Shown: piece by piece, positions 41,419-50,322 of the stretch
Layout of the letters: the number at the start of each line of letters is the position of its first letter
Position numbering within the stretch: the stretch's first letter is position 1
NCBI RefSeq assembly: GCF_001612945.1
Contig: NZ_BDBK01000017.1
Location: 434,001-498,000, forward strand
Direction of reading: 5' to 3'
DNA: 64,000 nucleotides
Source: Nocardia inohanensis NBRC 100128
GTDB taxonomy: Bacteria; Actinomycetota; Actinomycetes; Mycobacteriales; Mycobacteriaceae
Translations under genes and position numbers: made by a program
The notes under the pieces: generated by a model
What the model was told of the DNA's origin: nothing
The model's database searches: none
The model's input: the letters and a program-made list of their open reading frames with translations, nothing else

Positions 41419-43841
41419 GCGTGGGGGATACGACGGAAAGCGATATCGCTCGGGTGCGCGCGGCGCTGCCCGGGTACGACGTCGGCGGACAGGTCGGGCG
41501 CGGTGGCTGCGGCGTGGTGCTGGCGGGCGTGCATCGCGGGCTGAACCGGCGGGTCGCCATCAAGCGGATCCCGGCGCAGTTCGCCGGCGACACGCTGGTG
41601 CGGCGGCGGTTCGTGGACGAGGCGCGGGTGATGGCGGGGCTGGATCATCCGCACGTGGTGCCGGTGTACGACTATATCGAGCACGAGGAGCTGTGCCTGC
41701 TGGTGCTGGAGTATCTGCCCGGCGGGACGGTCGAGAACCGTTTCATCACAGCGGGATTCGAGGCGACGGCGGCGGTCGCGGTGGCTTTGTCGTGCGCGGC
41801 CGGGCTGAACGCGGCGCACCGCAACGGCATCCTGCACCGCGATGTGAAGCCCTCCAACCTCATGTTCTCCGCCAACGGCACCCTCAAGCTCACCGATTTC
41901 GGCATCGCCAAGATCGTCGGCGGCGAGGACACCCTGGTGACGCGCGCCGGCGAGATCATCGGCACCCCCTCCTACATCGCCCCCGAACAGGTTCGCGGCC
42001 AGCAGCTTTCCCCCGCCACCGACGTCTACGCCCTGGCCACCATGCTCTACCAGCTGCTCTCCGGCGCCCTTCCCTTCCCGCCCGGCGAAGACGCCCTCGC
42101 CATGCTCTTCGCCCACGCCTACGGCGACCCCGTCCCCCTCGCCGAAGTAGCCCCCTTCGTCCCCGACCCCATAGCCGAAGTAGTGATGCGGGGCCTGGCC
42201 CCCGACCCCGCCGCCCGCTTCGAATCCGCCGAATCCTTCGGCATCGCCCTCGCCGAACCAGCTGCCTTCTGCTGGGGCACCGGCTGGCTCACCCCCGTCG
42301 GCATCCCCTTGGTCGGCGCCGACACCATCGCCGCCGCCGCCACCGGCGGCTCCCGCCCCTTCACTCCCGGCCCCGCGGGCGGCTGGACCCCGCACACACC
42401 CCCGCCGGGCGGCGCTCCGGGACCTCTCCACGACCCCTACGCCCCCACCGGCAATCCGACCCGGGATTCCCCCACACCTCAACCCGGAGATCTCCACCGA
42501 CAGCAACCCCGACGGACCGCGAACCCCGCGGCGAACGCTTCCGGAGCTCGCGGGCCGAGTACGCCCGCCGGCATGGCGTCCGGACCCGACACCGGTGGGG
42601 GCCGGGATGCCGAATTCCGATCCGGCACTCAGCGGCCTTACGGCCCGGCATCCGGCGGATCCGCACGAGTCGGTGGCGAAGCCGAGGCGGATGTGCCGAC
42701 CGTGCGGTCTTTCGGCGCGGGCGGGCAGCCTACTATCCGTTCCGGCGATCAGCCGCCGTTTCGTCCGGACGGACCCGGAAACCGGCAATTCCGTGCGGGT
42801 CCGCCTGCGACGTCCGGAGCGGGCCGGTCGACGTCGCAGTCAGGTCAGGGCGTGGATGCGCGGCAGCGCGCAAGGGCCGATTCGGGTGGTGAACGGCGCG
42901 GGCCCGCCCGGGATGTCGAGCGCGGGGTGGGACGTGTGCCCGCCGCGGCGGCCGGCGGCGGCTGGTCGGCGGGACCGTTGGTGCTGGTGCGCCCGCGGCA
43001 GCCGATTCAGCACGAGGGGGCTCGGTTGATCGATGTCGATCGCGGGGATCTGGTGCCGGTGCAGCAGGTGGTGCGGTTGAAGTCGGCGCGGCTGCCGTTG
43101 CTGGCGGGGGTGGTCGGTGCGGTGCTGGTGGGTGCGGTGGCGGTGCTCGGGATCGGTGGGGGTGCGCGGGATGTGCCGCCTGCCGGGATGATTCGGGTGA
43201 GTGGAGTCGATCCCGGGTCGGTGACCCGGGTGGATGTCGATCTGTCGCAGCCGGTGCCGGTCACGATATCCGGGGGTGATGCGGATGCGGTGAAGTTGTC
43301 CTGGGATGTGTTGGGGGTTCCCGTCGGTGGTGAGACCGTGACGCTGCCGGGAGGGGGCGGGGAGGTCGGGGTGTCCGCGCCGGTGAATCAGTATGTGGTG
43401 GCGGGCGATTTGACCGGGCAGTTGACGTTGTCGCGCAACGGGTCTGATACCGCCACCTATCGGTTCGGGGTGCATACCGCCCAGCGGTCGTTAACCACCG
43501 CGGCCGCGTTCGCGATCCTATTGCTGATGCTGTTCGCAACCGCCTATGCCGAATCCAATTCGCGCGCACTGCGGCATGGGCACGCTCGCTTCGCTTCGAC
43601 GGTGGGTCTGGCGGTCAGTGCCGGGCTGTTGGGTGTCGCCGCGGTCGGTGCGGCGTGGGTGCTGCTGGGAACGGAGCCGACGGTGGCCGCTGTGATCGCC
43701 TGCGCCGCAGGGGGTGTCGCCGCGGGGCTGGCTTTCGCGGCGGGGCTGCGGCGGGTCGGGAAGCGGTATCGGTACGTGCGGGTGTTGCGCCTGCGCGAAG
43801 GATTGTCGGCCTTGGCCGGGGGCGGTCGTTCGGGCCGGTAG
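41415..43841 (+). CDS. Transmembrane serine/threonine protein kinase
   Basis: An 808-residue Hanks-type kinase. The catalytic domain covers residues about 20-280: glycine loop GRGGCG (28-33), VAIK with K50, LHRDVKPSN (RD kinase), DFGIAK, and GTPSYIAPEQ. A ~270-residue Pro/Gly/Arg-rich linker carries the same motif as the partner (DVPTVRSFG, QPTIRSGD). One membrane helix follows (LPLLAGVVGAVLVGAVAVLG), then an extracytoplasmic beta domain of about 110 residues and three further hydrophobic stretches. The topology differs from PknB (no PASTA). It is coupled to the upstream membrane protein by ATGA. Confidence 0.9.
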   Translation: MSVGDTTESDIARVRAALPGYDVGGQVGRGGCGVVLAGVHRGLNRRVAIKRIPAQFAGDTLVRRRFVDEARVMAGLDHPHVVPVYDYIEHEELCLLVLEYLPGGTVENRFITAGFEATAAVAVALSCAAGLNAAHRNGILHRDVKPSNLMFSANGTLKLTDFGIAKIVGGEDTLVTRAGEIIGTPSYIAPEQVRGQQLSPATDVYALATMLYQLLSGALPFPPGEDALAMLFAHAYGDPVPLAEVAPFVPDPIAEVVMRGLAPDPAARFESAESFGIALAEPAAFCWGTGWLTPVGIPLVGADTIAAAATGGSRPFTPGPAGGWTPHTPPPGGAPGPLHDPYAPTGNPTRDSPTPQPGDLHRQQPRRTANPAANASGARGPSTPAGMASGPDTGGGRDAEFRSGTQRPYGPASGGSARVGGEAEADVPTVRSFGAGGQPTIRSGDQPPFRPDGPGNRQFRAGPPATSGAGRSTSQSGQGVDARQRARADSGGERRGPARDVERGVGRVPAAAAGGGWSAGPLVLVRPRQPIQHEGARLIDVDRGDLVPVQQVVRLKSARLPLLAGVVGAVLVGAVAVLGIGGGARDVPPAGMIRVSGVDPGSVTRVDVDLSQPVPVTISGGDADAVKLSWDVLGVPVGGETVTLPGGGGEVGVSAPVNQYVVAGDLTGQLTLSRNGSDTATYRFGVHTAQRSLTTAAAFAILLLMLFATAYAESNSRALRHGHARFASTVGLAVSAGLLGVAAVGAAWVLLGTEPTVAAVIACAAGGVAAGLAFAAGLRRVGKRYRYVRVLRLREGLSALAGGGRSGR

Positions 43842-43871
43842 CCGGGCGGGGCGTGGAGAGGCAGGCGGGGC

Positions 43872-46800
43872 ATGGCGGGGCAACCGCGGATCGAGATCCG
43901 GGAATGGGGCCGGCCGGTGCGGCACATGGTGCTGGACGGGCCGGTGCTGTTCGGGCGGGACCGGGGCGGGGAAGTGCTTGCCGACGACGGGGTTTCGCGG
44001 CAGCATCTGCGGCTGGTGCCGTCGCCGACCGCATTGTCGGCGGTGGATCTGGGGAGCCGGAACGGCACCACCGTCAATGGGGTGGCGCTGAACGGGCGGC
44101 GGGTGCTGGCGACCGGGGATGTGCTGCGGCTGGGGCGTAGCGAGATCATCGTTTTGCATACGCCCACCGAGGATTCGAACGATTATGCCGGTGCGGCAAC
44201 GAATCTCATGGCGGAGCCCGGCGCGGTGCCGCCGCCTCCGCCGGCCGAGACGGCTCGGCCGGCGGCCCTGGCCTGGACGGAACGGCTGCTCGGAATCGAT
44301 TCGTCCGGTCGGCGAAATCTGTTCCCGGTCTTCACCGAACTCCCGTCCCGCGTCCCGCTGAAGTTCTGGCAGGTGGTGCGCGCGTTCAGCATGGCCGTGT
44401 ATCTGGCGCTGATCATCGCCCTGCTGGTGGCCCCGGCGGGTGGTCTGTTCGTCATGTTCCAGGTGATCGTGCCGCTGCTGCCGGGCCTGTTCCTGATCGC
44501 ACCGGGCCTGTGGCGCAATGTCTGCCCGCTCGCTGCCACCAATCAGCTGCCCCGCCTGCTGGGCTTCACCCGCGCCGCCACCGCGCCCCGCTGGATCCGG
44601 GAACGCGGATACCTGCTGGCCGTCGCGCTGTTCTTCGGCATCGCCGGATCCCGGCTCGCGGGCCTGGACCGCAGCGGTGCCGCGACCGCCGCGGTGCTGG
44701 CGCTGGTCGCGTCGGCCGCTTTCGCCGGTGGCGTCGCATTCAAAGGCAAAAGCGGCTGGTGCAGCACCATCTGCCCGCTGTTTCCCCTGCAACGCGCATA
44801 CGGCCGAACACCTTTCGTCACCGTCGCCAACAATCACTGCCAGCCCTGCGTCGGCTGCTCCCAGCACTGCTACGACTTCAAACCGCGCGCCGCCTACCTC
44901 GCCGACCTGACGGATTCCGATCGCGGCTGGAGCGCCCCGCGCAAGCTGTTCGCCGCCGCGCTGCCGGGGTTCGTGCTCGGATTCTTGACCGTCACAGGGC
45001 ATTCGGAGTTATCGATCGTGCAGCGGTACGCGATCTTGGGTGTGGGGGTGCTGGCGGCCGTCGGGGTGTACTTCGCACTGGAATCCCTGACCGCGGTGAG
45101 CCCGGCCCTGCTCACCGCCGTGTATTCGGCTGCGGCACTGGACATCTTCTACTGGTTCGCCGGATCGATCCTGGCCGGAGCCTTCGCCACCATCACCGGC
45201 GTGCAGGCTCCCTGGCTGCATTGGCTGATCAGCGCGGCCGTGTTCGTGGCAACCCTGATATGGCTGGCCCGCACCCAGGTCGCCGCACTGCAATACGCCC
45301 AGCACACCGGCACCCGCACGGCACCGGTACTGCTGCCCTTCCCGCGGCAACGGAGCACGCTCCGAACCCGCACGAACGCACCGGCTTCCGTGCTCTTCGA
45401 ACCGGGCCCCACCCGCATCGACGTCGATCTTGGCATGAGCCTGCTCGATATCGCCGAGCGCGGCTCCCTGCCGTTGGAAGCGGGATGCCGCATGGGCGTG
45501 TGCGGCGCGGACCCGGTCGCGGTGCTCGGTGGTGCGGACAATCTGTGCGAGCCGACCGCCGACGAACGAAACACCCTGCGCCGATTGGGTTTCGCCGACA
45601 ACACCCGCATGGCCTGCTGCGCCCGCGTCACCGGCGGCGATGTCGAGGTCGCTCTCACCCCGCAGCCCGGCAGCGGAAATACCATCACCCCTTCGCATTT
45701 CGATCGATCCCTGGTGAGCGTGGTCGTCGTCGGCAATGGCATCGCCGGTGTCACCGCGGCCGATTTCATCCGGCGCGGCCACCCCGACTGCGAAATCCAT
45801 CTCGTCGGCCGGGAATCGCACGACTTCTACAACCGGATGGGCATCTCCCGGCTGGTCTACGGCCGCTCCGCCATGCAGGGCCTGCACCTGCTGCCCGAAC
45901 ACTGGTACGAGGAGCACCGCGTCACCCCGTGGCTCAATACCCTCGCCACCGCCGTCGATATCCGGGCGCGCCGGGTGCGCCTCGGCACCGGCGACGTGCT
46001 GCCCTACGACCGGCTGATTCTCGCCATGGGCGCGGGCGCCGCGCTGCCCGCCATCGACGGGCTGCGCCGCCCGGGCAGTTTCGTGCTCCGCGAAGCCGGA
46101 GACGCCCTGCGCATCCGCGCCTACGCGCAACAGCGCGGCTGCACCCGCGCGGTGGTGGCGGGCGGCGGCCTGCTCGGTCTCGAGGCCGCATTCGCCCTGC
46201 ACCAGTTGGGACTTCGGGTGACCGTGCTGGAGCGGGGCGAGCGGCTGCTGAGCAAACAACTCGATCCGCGCTGCTCGGCGATTGTGCTGGGGCATTTCGT
46301 GCGGCGCGGTATCGAGATCCGGCATCGCGCCGAAACCACCCGGCTCACCGGTGATCCCGCGGTGCGCGCCGCGGTTTTGCGGGACGGCACGACCGTGCCG
46401 TGCGAACTGTTCCTGACCGCCACCGGTATCAAGCCCGATATCGACCTGGCGCGGCGCGCGGGCTTGGCGGTCGGGCGCGGCATCCTGGTCGACGACCGGA
46501 TGCGGACCAGCGCACCGGATGTGTACGCGGCCGGTGACGTGGCCGAACATCGGGACCGGGTGCTGGGTTTGTGGCCGATCGCCGCCGAACAGGCGCAGGC
46601 AGCGGCGGTCAACGCGCTCGGCGGCGACCGATCGCTCACGGCGGAGACGCCCGCCACCATCCTCAAGGGCGTCGGACTCGAGTTGTTCACCATCGGCCGG
46701 CCCGAACCCGGTCCCCGGGACCGCGTGATCGTCATCGACCGCGCGGCCGAAGCGTCCTACCGCCGGCTCATCCTCTCCGGTGAATACGTGGTCGGCGCAA

Positions 46801-46961
46801 CGGTACTCGGCCACCACCCCGCCGACGTGGCCGCCGCTCAGCAGGCCGTACGCACCCGCCGGCGCATCTCCCCGTGGTCCCTCGCCGCCCTGCACGCCGG
46901 CGACTGGTCGGTCCTCACCGGCGAAAACCTCACCGCCGCACTGGTTCCGCCCGATAGGTGA
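43872..46961 (+). CDS. FHA / membrane polyferredoxin / [2Fe-2S] / FAD-NAD oxidoreductase fusion
   Basis: A 1029-residue multidomain protein. FHA domain, residues 1-100: FGRD with R29, VSRQH 41-45, GSRNGT 61-66. Membrane part, about 165-470, resembles the NapH/NosR Fer4_5 type: VCPL at 217-220, CSTICP with C297 and C301, and a [4Fe-4S] set C323-x2-C326-x2-C329-x3-C333. [2Fe-2S]-like domain, about 500-600: C539-x4-C544 and C582-C583, with Asp547 where plant ferredoxins have the third Cys. The C-terminal NADH oxidoreductase has GNGIAG at 621-626 and GGGLLG at 764-769, plus YAAGDVAE. It follows the kinase by 30 bases. Inferred role: electrons pass from NAD(P)H to a membrane acceptor under phospho-threonine control. 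Confidence 0.9.
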   Translation: MAGQPRIEIREWGRPVRHMVLDGPVLFGRDRGGEVLADDGVSRQHLRLVPSPTALSAVDLGSRNGTTVNGVALNGRRVLATGDVLRLGRSEIIVLHTPTEDSNDYAGAATNLMAEPGAVPPPPPAETARPAALAWTERLLGIDSSGRRNLFPVFTELPSRVPLKFWQVVRAFSMAVYLALIIALLVAPAGGLFVMFQVIVPLLPGLFLIAPGLWRNVCPLAATNQLPRLLGFTRAATAPRWIRERGYLLAVALFFGIAGSRLAGLDRSGAATAAVLALVASAAFAGGVAFKGKSGWCSTICPLFPLQRAYGRTPFVTVANNHCQPCVGCSQHCYDFKPRAAYLADLTDSDRGWSAPRKLFAAALPGFVLGFLTVTGHSELSIVQRYAILGVGVLAAVGVYFALESLTAVSPALLTAVYSAAALDIFYWFAGSILAGAFATITGVQAPWLHWLISAAVFVATLIWLARTQVAALQYAQHTGTRTAPVLLPFPRQRSTLRTRTNAPASVLFEPGPTRIDVDLGMSLLDIAERGSLPLEAGCRMGVCGADPVAVLGGADNLCEPTADERNTLRRLGFADNTRMACCARVTGGDVEVALTPQPGSGNTITPSHFDRSLVSVVVVGNGIAGVTAADFIRRGHPDCEIHLVGRESHDFYNRMGISRLVYGRSAMQGLHLLPEHWYEEHRVTPWLNTLATAVDIRARRVRLGTGDVLPYDRLILAMGAGAALPAIDGLRRPGSFVLREAGDALRIRAYAQQRGCTRAVVAGGGLLGLEAAFALHQLGLRVTVLERGERLLSKQLDPRCSAIVLGHFVRRGIEIRHRAETTRLTGDPAVRAAVLRDGTTVPCELFLTATGIKPDIDLARRAGLAVGRGILVDDRMRTSAPDVYAAGDVAEHRDRVLGLWPIAAEQAQAAAVNALGGDRSLTAETPATILKGVGLELFTIGRPEPGPRDRVIVIDRAAEASYRRLILSGEYVVGATVLGHHPADVAAAQQAVRTRRRISPWSLAALHAGDWSVLTGENLTAALVPPDR

Positions 46962-48738
46962 ACACCCGCTCGCCGATCCGCAGACTCCAGCCCGGCTTCA
47001 ATTCCATGCTCTTCTGACCGACCCGGATCCAGTCCTGTGCGCCCGGCGCCGCCACGAACGTCCCGCCGGGCGTGGCGGCGTCACGCACCAGCACCTTTCC
47101 GCCCTCCATCGAGAGATAGGCGTGCACCCGCGAGACATGCCGATCGCGCGGAATCACGATCGGCGAGGCCACCGCCCGCCGCACCGATTCGTCGATCATC
47201 GGGTCCCGGCCCAGCACATAAGCCCGGTCCAGCGGATAAACCGCCCCCTCCGACGAACCCAGAATGCCCACGGCGGCCGCCATCGCACTCGTCGCGGGCG
47301 GCACCTCCTCGGCCGCCGCCGCACCCGAGTCGAAGGCTGCGGTGGGCGGCTGATCCGCCGGATCCGGCCGCTCGCCCCGCTTCACACGCTGCCCGGAACC
47401 CCCGGCCCCCTTCCCGGCCGGTGGCGAACCATCAGCCCACTTCCCAAGCGGTGGTGAGTCTTCGGCCGCTTCGCCGGGGTGTGGCGGGTTGCCGGTCTGC
47501 TTGGCCGCGGGTGGGGCGTCTTCAGGCCGCCTACCGAACGGCGGTGAGTCTGCTGGCCGCTTGGCGAGTGGTGGTGAGTCTGCCGGCCGCTGGTTCAACG
47601 GTGTTGAGCCGTCGGGTCGTTTGCCGAAGGGTGGTGAGTCCTCGGGTCGTTTGCCCTGCGCCGGTGAGACTTCGGGACGAGCGCCGAGCGGCGGTGAATC
47701 CTCTTGGCGTTGCGGTGTTTTCGCGGCGCCGCGAACACCCGGGGCAGCGTCCGCGACCGGCACCTCGGGGATGACCTGCGTCTCCGGAGCCGCTCCGGCC
47801 GCGGGCTGGGTGGCGCGGGTCCGCTTGGCCAGCACTTCCGCGCCTTCGTTCTTGTCCGTCAGCGCATCCTCCGGCCGCCAGCCTGCGGGGCGCGGCGGCG
47901 GCTTGATCGACTGATGCGGGGTGGGTTCGCCTGGCCCGCGCCGCTCGGCCCGGACCGGCGGTGAGCCCGCGTCCTCGATCGGTGCGTCCTCGGCTGGACC
48001 CTTGTCGGTTCGAGCGGCGGGTACGGCGACGCCGCGGGACGGGGTCCTCGGGCCGCCCGGGTGCGGGGCGGGTTCGGGCGTCTCCAGGCGGACGGGTGCG
48101 TCGGACTTTCGCGGCACGGATTCCGATCCGGCGTTCGGGGACCCGAATCGGGTGTGCGAGGGGGTGGACTGGGCCACGTGCACGGTCGCGTCCGGGAGCG
48201 CGACCTCGGGGTGATCGGGCTGCTTCATCGCCCCGGTGGTGGAGCTGGGGGCGGTGGTGACGCCGCGGGGTGGGGCGAGCACGATGAAACCGCCGGCGGG
48301 CACCACGCCCGAGCGCAGATCGGTGTGCGGGATCTCGGTGGTGGCGACACCCTCCGGAGCCACGGTGAGACGGCGTATCGGATCCCTGATGATCTCGTCC
48401 GCCCAGGTCATGGCGCGTTCACCGGACCATTGGCGGGTGCCTTCGGGGCCGTTGACCAGGGCGCGGATCGGGCCGCGCAGCAGCACCAGCAGGCCGCCGG
48501 CGGTAGGCGCGATCACCCCGAAGGCGGGCGGTTGCGCCGAACCCCCGCTGAACACCGTCGCCGCCAGCCGTTGCGCGATCGCCACCCCGGGATCCCCGGA
48601 CTTGGCAGCCGTCTCCGCCGCACCGAGAATCCGCTCGGTGGAAGGACTTTCGCCGGAAACCAGAATGATCACATTCCCGAATCTGGCGACCAGGCCCTCC
48701 CCACGGACCAGGGTGACAGTGGTCGGAATCCGCCCCAT
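46930..48738 (-). CDS. FHA-domain protein with long Pro/Ser repeat linker
   Basis: A 602-residue cytosolic protein. The N-terminal ~150 residues form an uncharacterised globular domain (LVARFGNVIILVSGESPSTE). Residues about 160-480 are low-complexity, with a repeated RP-x-DSPP-x2-KR unit. The C-terminal FHA domain (about 500-600) has AYVLGRDP, DRHVSRVHAYL and TPGGTFV. The ATG has AAAGGAGG 7 bases upstream. It converges on the redox fusion, and the two coding regions overlap by 32 bases. With the kinase and membrane substrate opposite, it is a likely phospho-threonine reader (inference). Confidence 0.88.
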   Translation of the reverse strand: MGRIPTTVTLVRGEGLVARFGNVIILVSGESPSTERILGAAETAAKSGDPGVAIAQRLAATVFSGGSAQPPAFGVIAPTAGGLLVLLRGPIRALVNGPEGTRQWSGERAMTWADEIIRDPIRRLTVAPEGVATTEIPHTDLRSGVVPAGGFIVLAPPRGVTTAPSSTTGAMKQPDHPEVALPDATVHVAQSTPSHTRFGSPNAGSESVPRKSDAPVRLETPEPAPHPGGPRTPSRGVAVPAARTDKGPAEDAPIEDAGSPPVRAERRGPGEPTPHQSIKPPPRPAGWRPEDALTDKNEGAEVLAKRTRATQPAAGAAPETQVIPEVPVADAAPGVRGAAKTPQRQEDSPPLGARPEVSPAQGKRPEDSPPFGKRPDGSTPLNQRPADSPPLAKRPADSPPFGRRPEDAPPAAKQTGNPPHPGEAAEDSPPLGKWADGSPPAGKGAGGSGQRVKRGERPDPADQPPTAAFDSGAAAAEEVPPATSAMAAAVGILGSSEGAVYPLDRAYVLGRDPMIDESVRRAVASPIVIPRDRHVSRVHAYLSMEGGKVLVRDAATPGGTFVAAPGAQDWIRVGQKSMELKPGWSLRIGERVFTYRAEPVRR

Positions 48739-48947
48739 CGGCGCCTCCTTTGCCGGCGCTCACTATGTCGCAGCCCAGCATAGGACGCTTCGCCCGCCCG
48801 GCGCAGCGCTCGGCTCCGATGCCCCGATCGAATCCGACACGGGTGCCGGAAAATGCGGTATTGCGCAGCGGGATCGGGCGGCGAGCGCGAGGATCGGAAG
48901 ATCGTGCCGGTGCACCCGGCTCCGGCAGCACGGATTAGGACCGAATC

Positions 48948-49379
48948 ATGATGGGCACGATCATCGGTACCGCAGGCCGCCCGACCGGGGCTCGTTCACT
49001 CGCCGTCGCCGTGGGGCTGGCCGCGGCGGCGCTCACCGTCACGGCGGGGCCCGCGGGCGCGACGGGGACGCGGGTCGGGGTGGAACCCGGGATTTCCTTC
49101 GGCTCGGCCACCAATTACGGCACGGGCTGCTCTTACAGCATCAACGGGTACGTGGACGATCCGGTCGCGCCGGTGATCTTCTACGACAACGCGGTGCCGT
49201 TCGCGTGGGCGTACCCGTCCGGCGGCCTGGCGCAGACGAAGTGGACTCCGTCGACCACCGGTGCGCACCGCTTGCACATCTTCCAGCAGAGCGGCTCGGG
49301 CGCGGAACTGTTCCCGTACGTCGACGTCACCGTCGGCACCGGCCTGAGCACCGGCTCCGGCTGCAACGTCTTCGGATGA
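48948..49379 (+). CDS. Small secreted protein with a Cys pair
   Basis: A 143-residue exported protein. The signal peptide ends near AGPAGA-TGTRVG (residue 39). The mature part is a beta-rich domain of about 100 residues with two cysteines (YGTGCSYSI and STGSGCNVFG) likely forming a disulfide. It is common in Nocardia-like genomes, with no known function. ATG 48948, or 48951, has AGGA about 8 bases upstream. The 209-base gap before it (48739-48947) carries no other gene that I can support. Confidence 0.75.
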   Translation: MMGTIIGTAGRPTGARSLAVAVGLAAAALTVTAGPAGATGTRVGVEPGISFGSATNYGTGCSYSINGYVDDPVAPVIFYDNAVPFAWAYPSGGLAQTKWTPSTTGAHRLHIFQQSGSGAELFPYVDVTVGTGLSTGSGCNVFG

Positions 49380-49473
49380 CCGCTGTCGGTATTGCGCGCT
49401 AAGTTCGGAACCGAAGCGATACCGGAATCCGGTCGCTGCGGGCGAAAGCCCGTCCGAACGAAGAGGAGCGAGC

Positions 49474-50313
49474 ATGGCGCACGAGCGGGCACTGGTGCTG
49501 GGCGGCGGGGGAGTGGCCGGGATCGCCTGGGAGGCCGGCATCATCGCGGGCCTGGCCGACGCCGGTGTCGACGTCAGCGGTGCGGATCTGCTGGTCGGCA
49601 CCTCGGCGGGTTCGAATGTGGCCGTACAGCTCAGCAGTGGACTGAGCGGCGCCGAACTGTTCGCGCTCCAGGTGGATCCGGCATTGCAGAGCCACGAGAT
49701 AAACCCGCCCGGCAACCCGATCCCGCTGCTCGTCGAGACCTGGAGCGCCATCGCCGCTGACGCGCAAGGCGATCCGCTGGAGATCTCCCGCCGCCTGGCC
49801 GCGGCCGCTCTGGAAGCGGACACCATCCCGGCAGCCGAGCGCCGCGCCGTCATCGAATCCCGCCTCCCCATTCACGATTGGCCGGACCGCGAGCTGCTCG
49901 TCATCGCCGTGGATGCGGCCAATGGCGCGGCCCGGGTTTTCGATCGCTCCTCCGGCGTCCCGCTCGTCGATGCGGTAACCGCCAGCTCGGCGGTGCCGAT
50001 GGTCTGGCCTCCGGTCACCCTGGAAGGCACCCGCTACGTCGACGGCGGGGTGCGTACCTCCACGAACTCGGATTACGCGACCGGCGCGGCCCGGATCTTG
50101 ATCATCGCCGCCAACCCGGATGTCTACCTGGATGGTGAAGTGGCGGCGCTCGTCGAGGCCGGTTCCCGGGTAGAGGTGATCCGGCCCGACGAGCCGTCGC
50201 TGGCGTCCTTCGGCGACAACCCGCTCGACACCGCTACTCGGGTGCCCGCCGCCGAATGTGGCCGTGCACAAGGTAAATCCGAGGCAGTTCGCGTCGCTGG
50301 GCTCTGGAACTGA
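49474..50313 (+). CDS. Patatin-like phospholipase
   Basis: A 279-residue patatin-fold lipid acyl hydrolase with a Ser-Asp dyad. The oxyanion motif is LVLGGGGVAGIAWE (residues 7-20), the nucleophile elbow LLVGTSAGSN contains the serine, and TRYVDGGVRTSTN contains the aspartate. There is no signal peptide, so it is intracellular. GAGGAG lies about 6 bases before the ATG. It is convergent with glpD, whose stop follows after 9 bases. It probably acts on phospholipids or lysolipids, but the substrate is unproven. Confidence 0.93.
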   Translation: MAHERALVLGGGGVAGIAWEAGIIAGLADAGVDVSGADLLVGTSAGSNVAVQLSSGLSGAELFALQVDPALQSHEINPPGNPIPLLVETWSAIAADAQGDPLEISRRLAAAALEADTIPAAERRAVIESRLPIHDWPDRELLVIAVDAANGAARVFDRSSGVPLVDAVTASSAVPMVWPPVTLEGTRYVDGGVRTSTNSDYATGAARILIIAANPDVYLDGEVAALVEAGSRVEVIRPDEPSLASFGDNPLDTATRVPAAECGRAQGKSEAVRVAGLWN

Positions 50314-50322
50314 TCTCCATCA

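Noticed and set aside
47449..47700. Repeated GGTGGTGAGTC-like units suggested a CRISPR-like array.
   Set aside because: They are in frame, imperfect, and encode the RP-x-DSPP repeats of the FHA protein; no spacers or cas genes.
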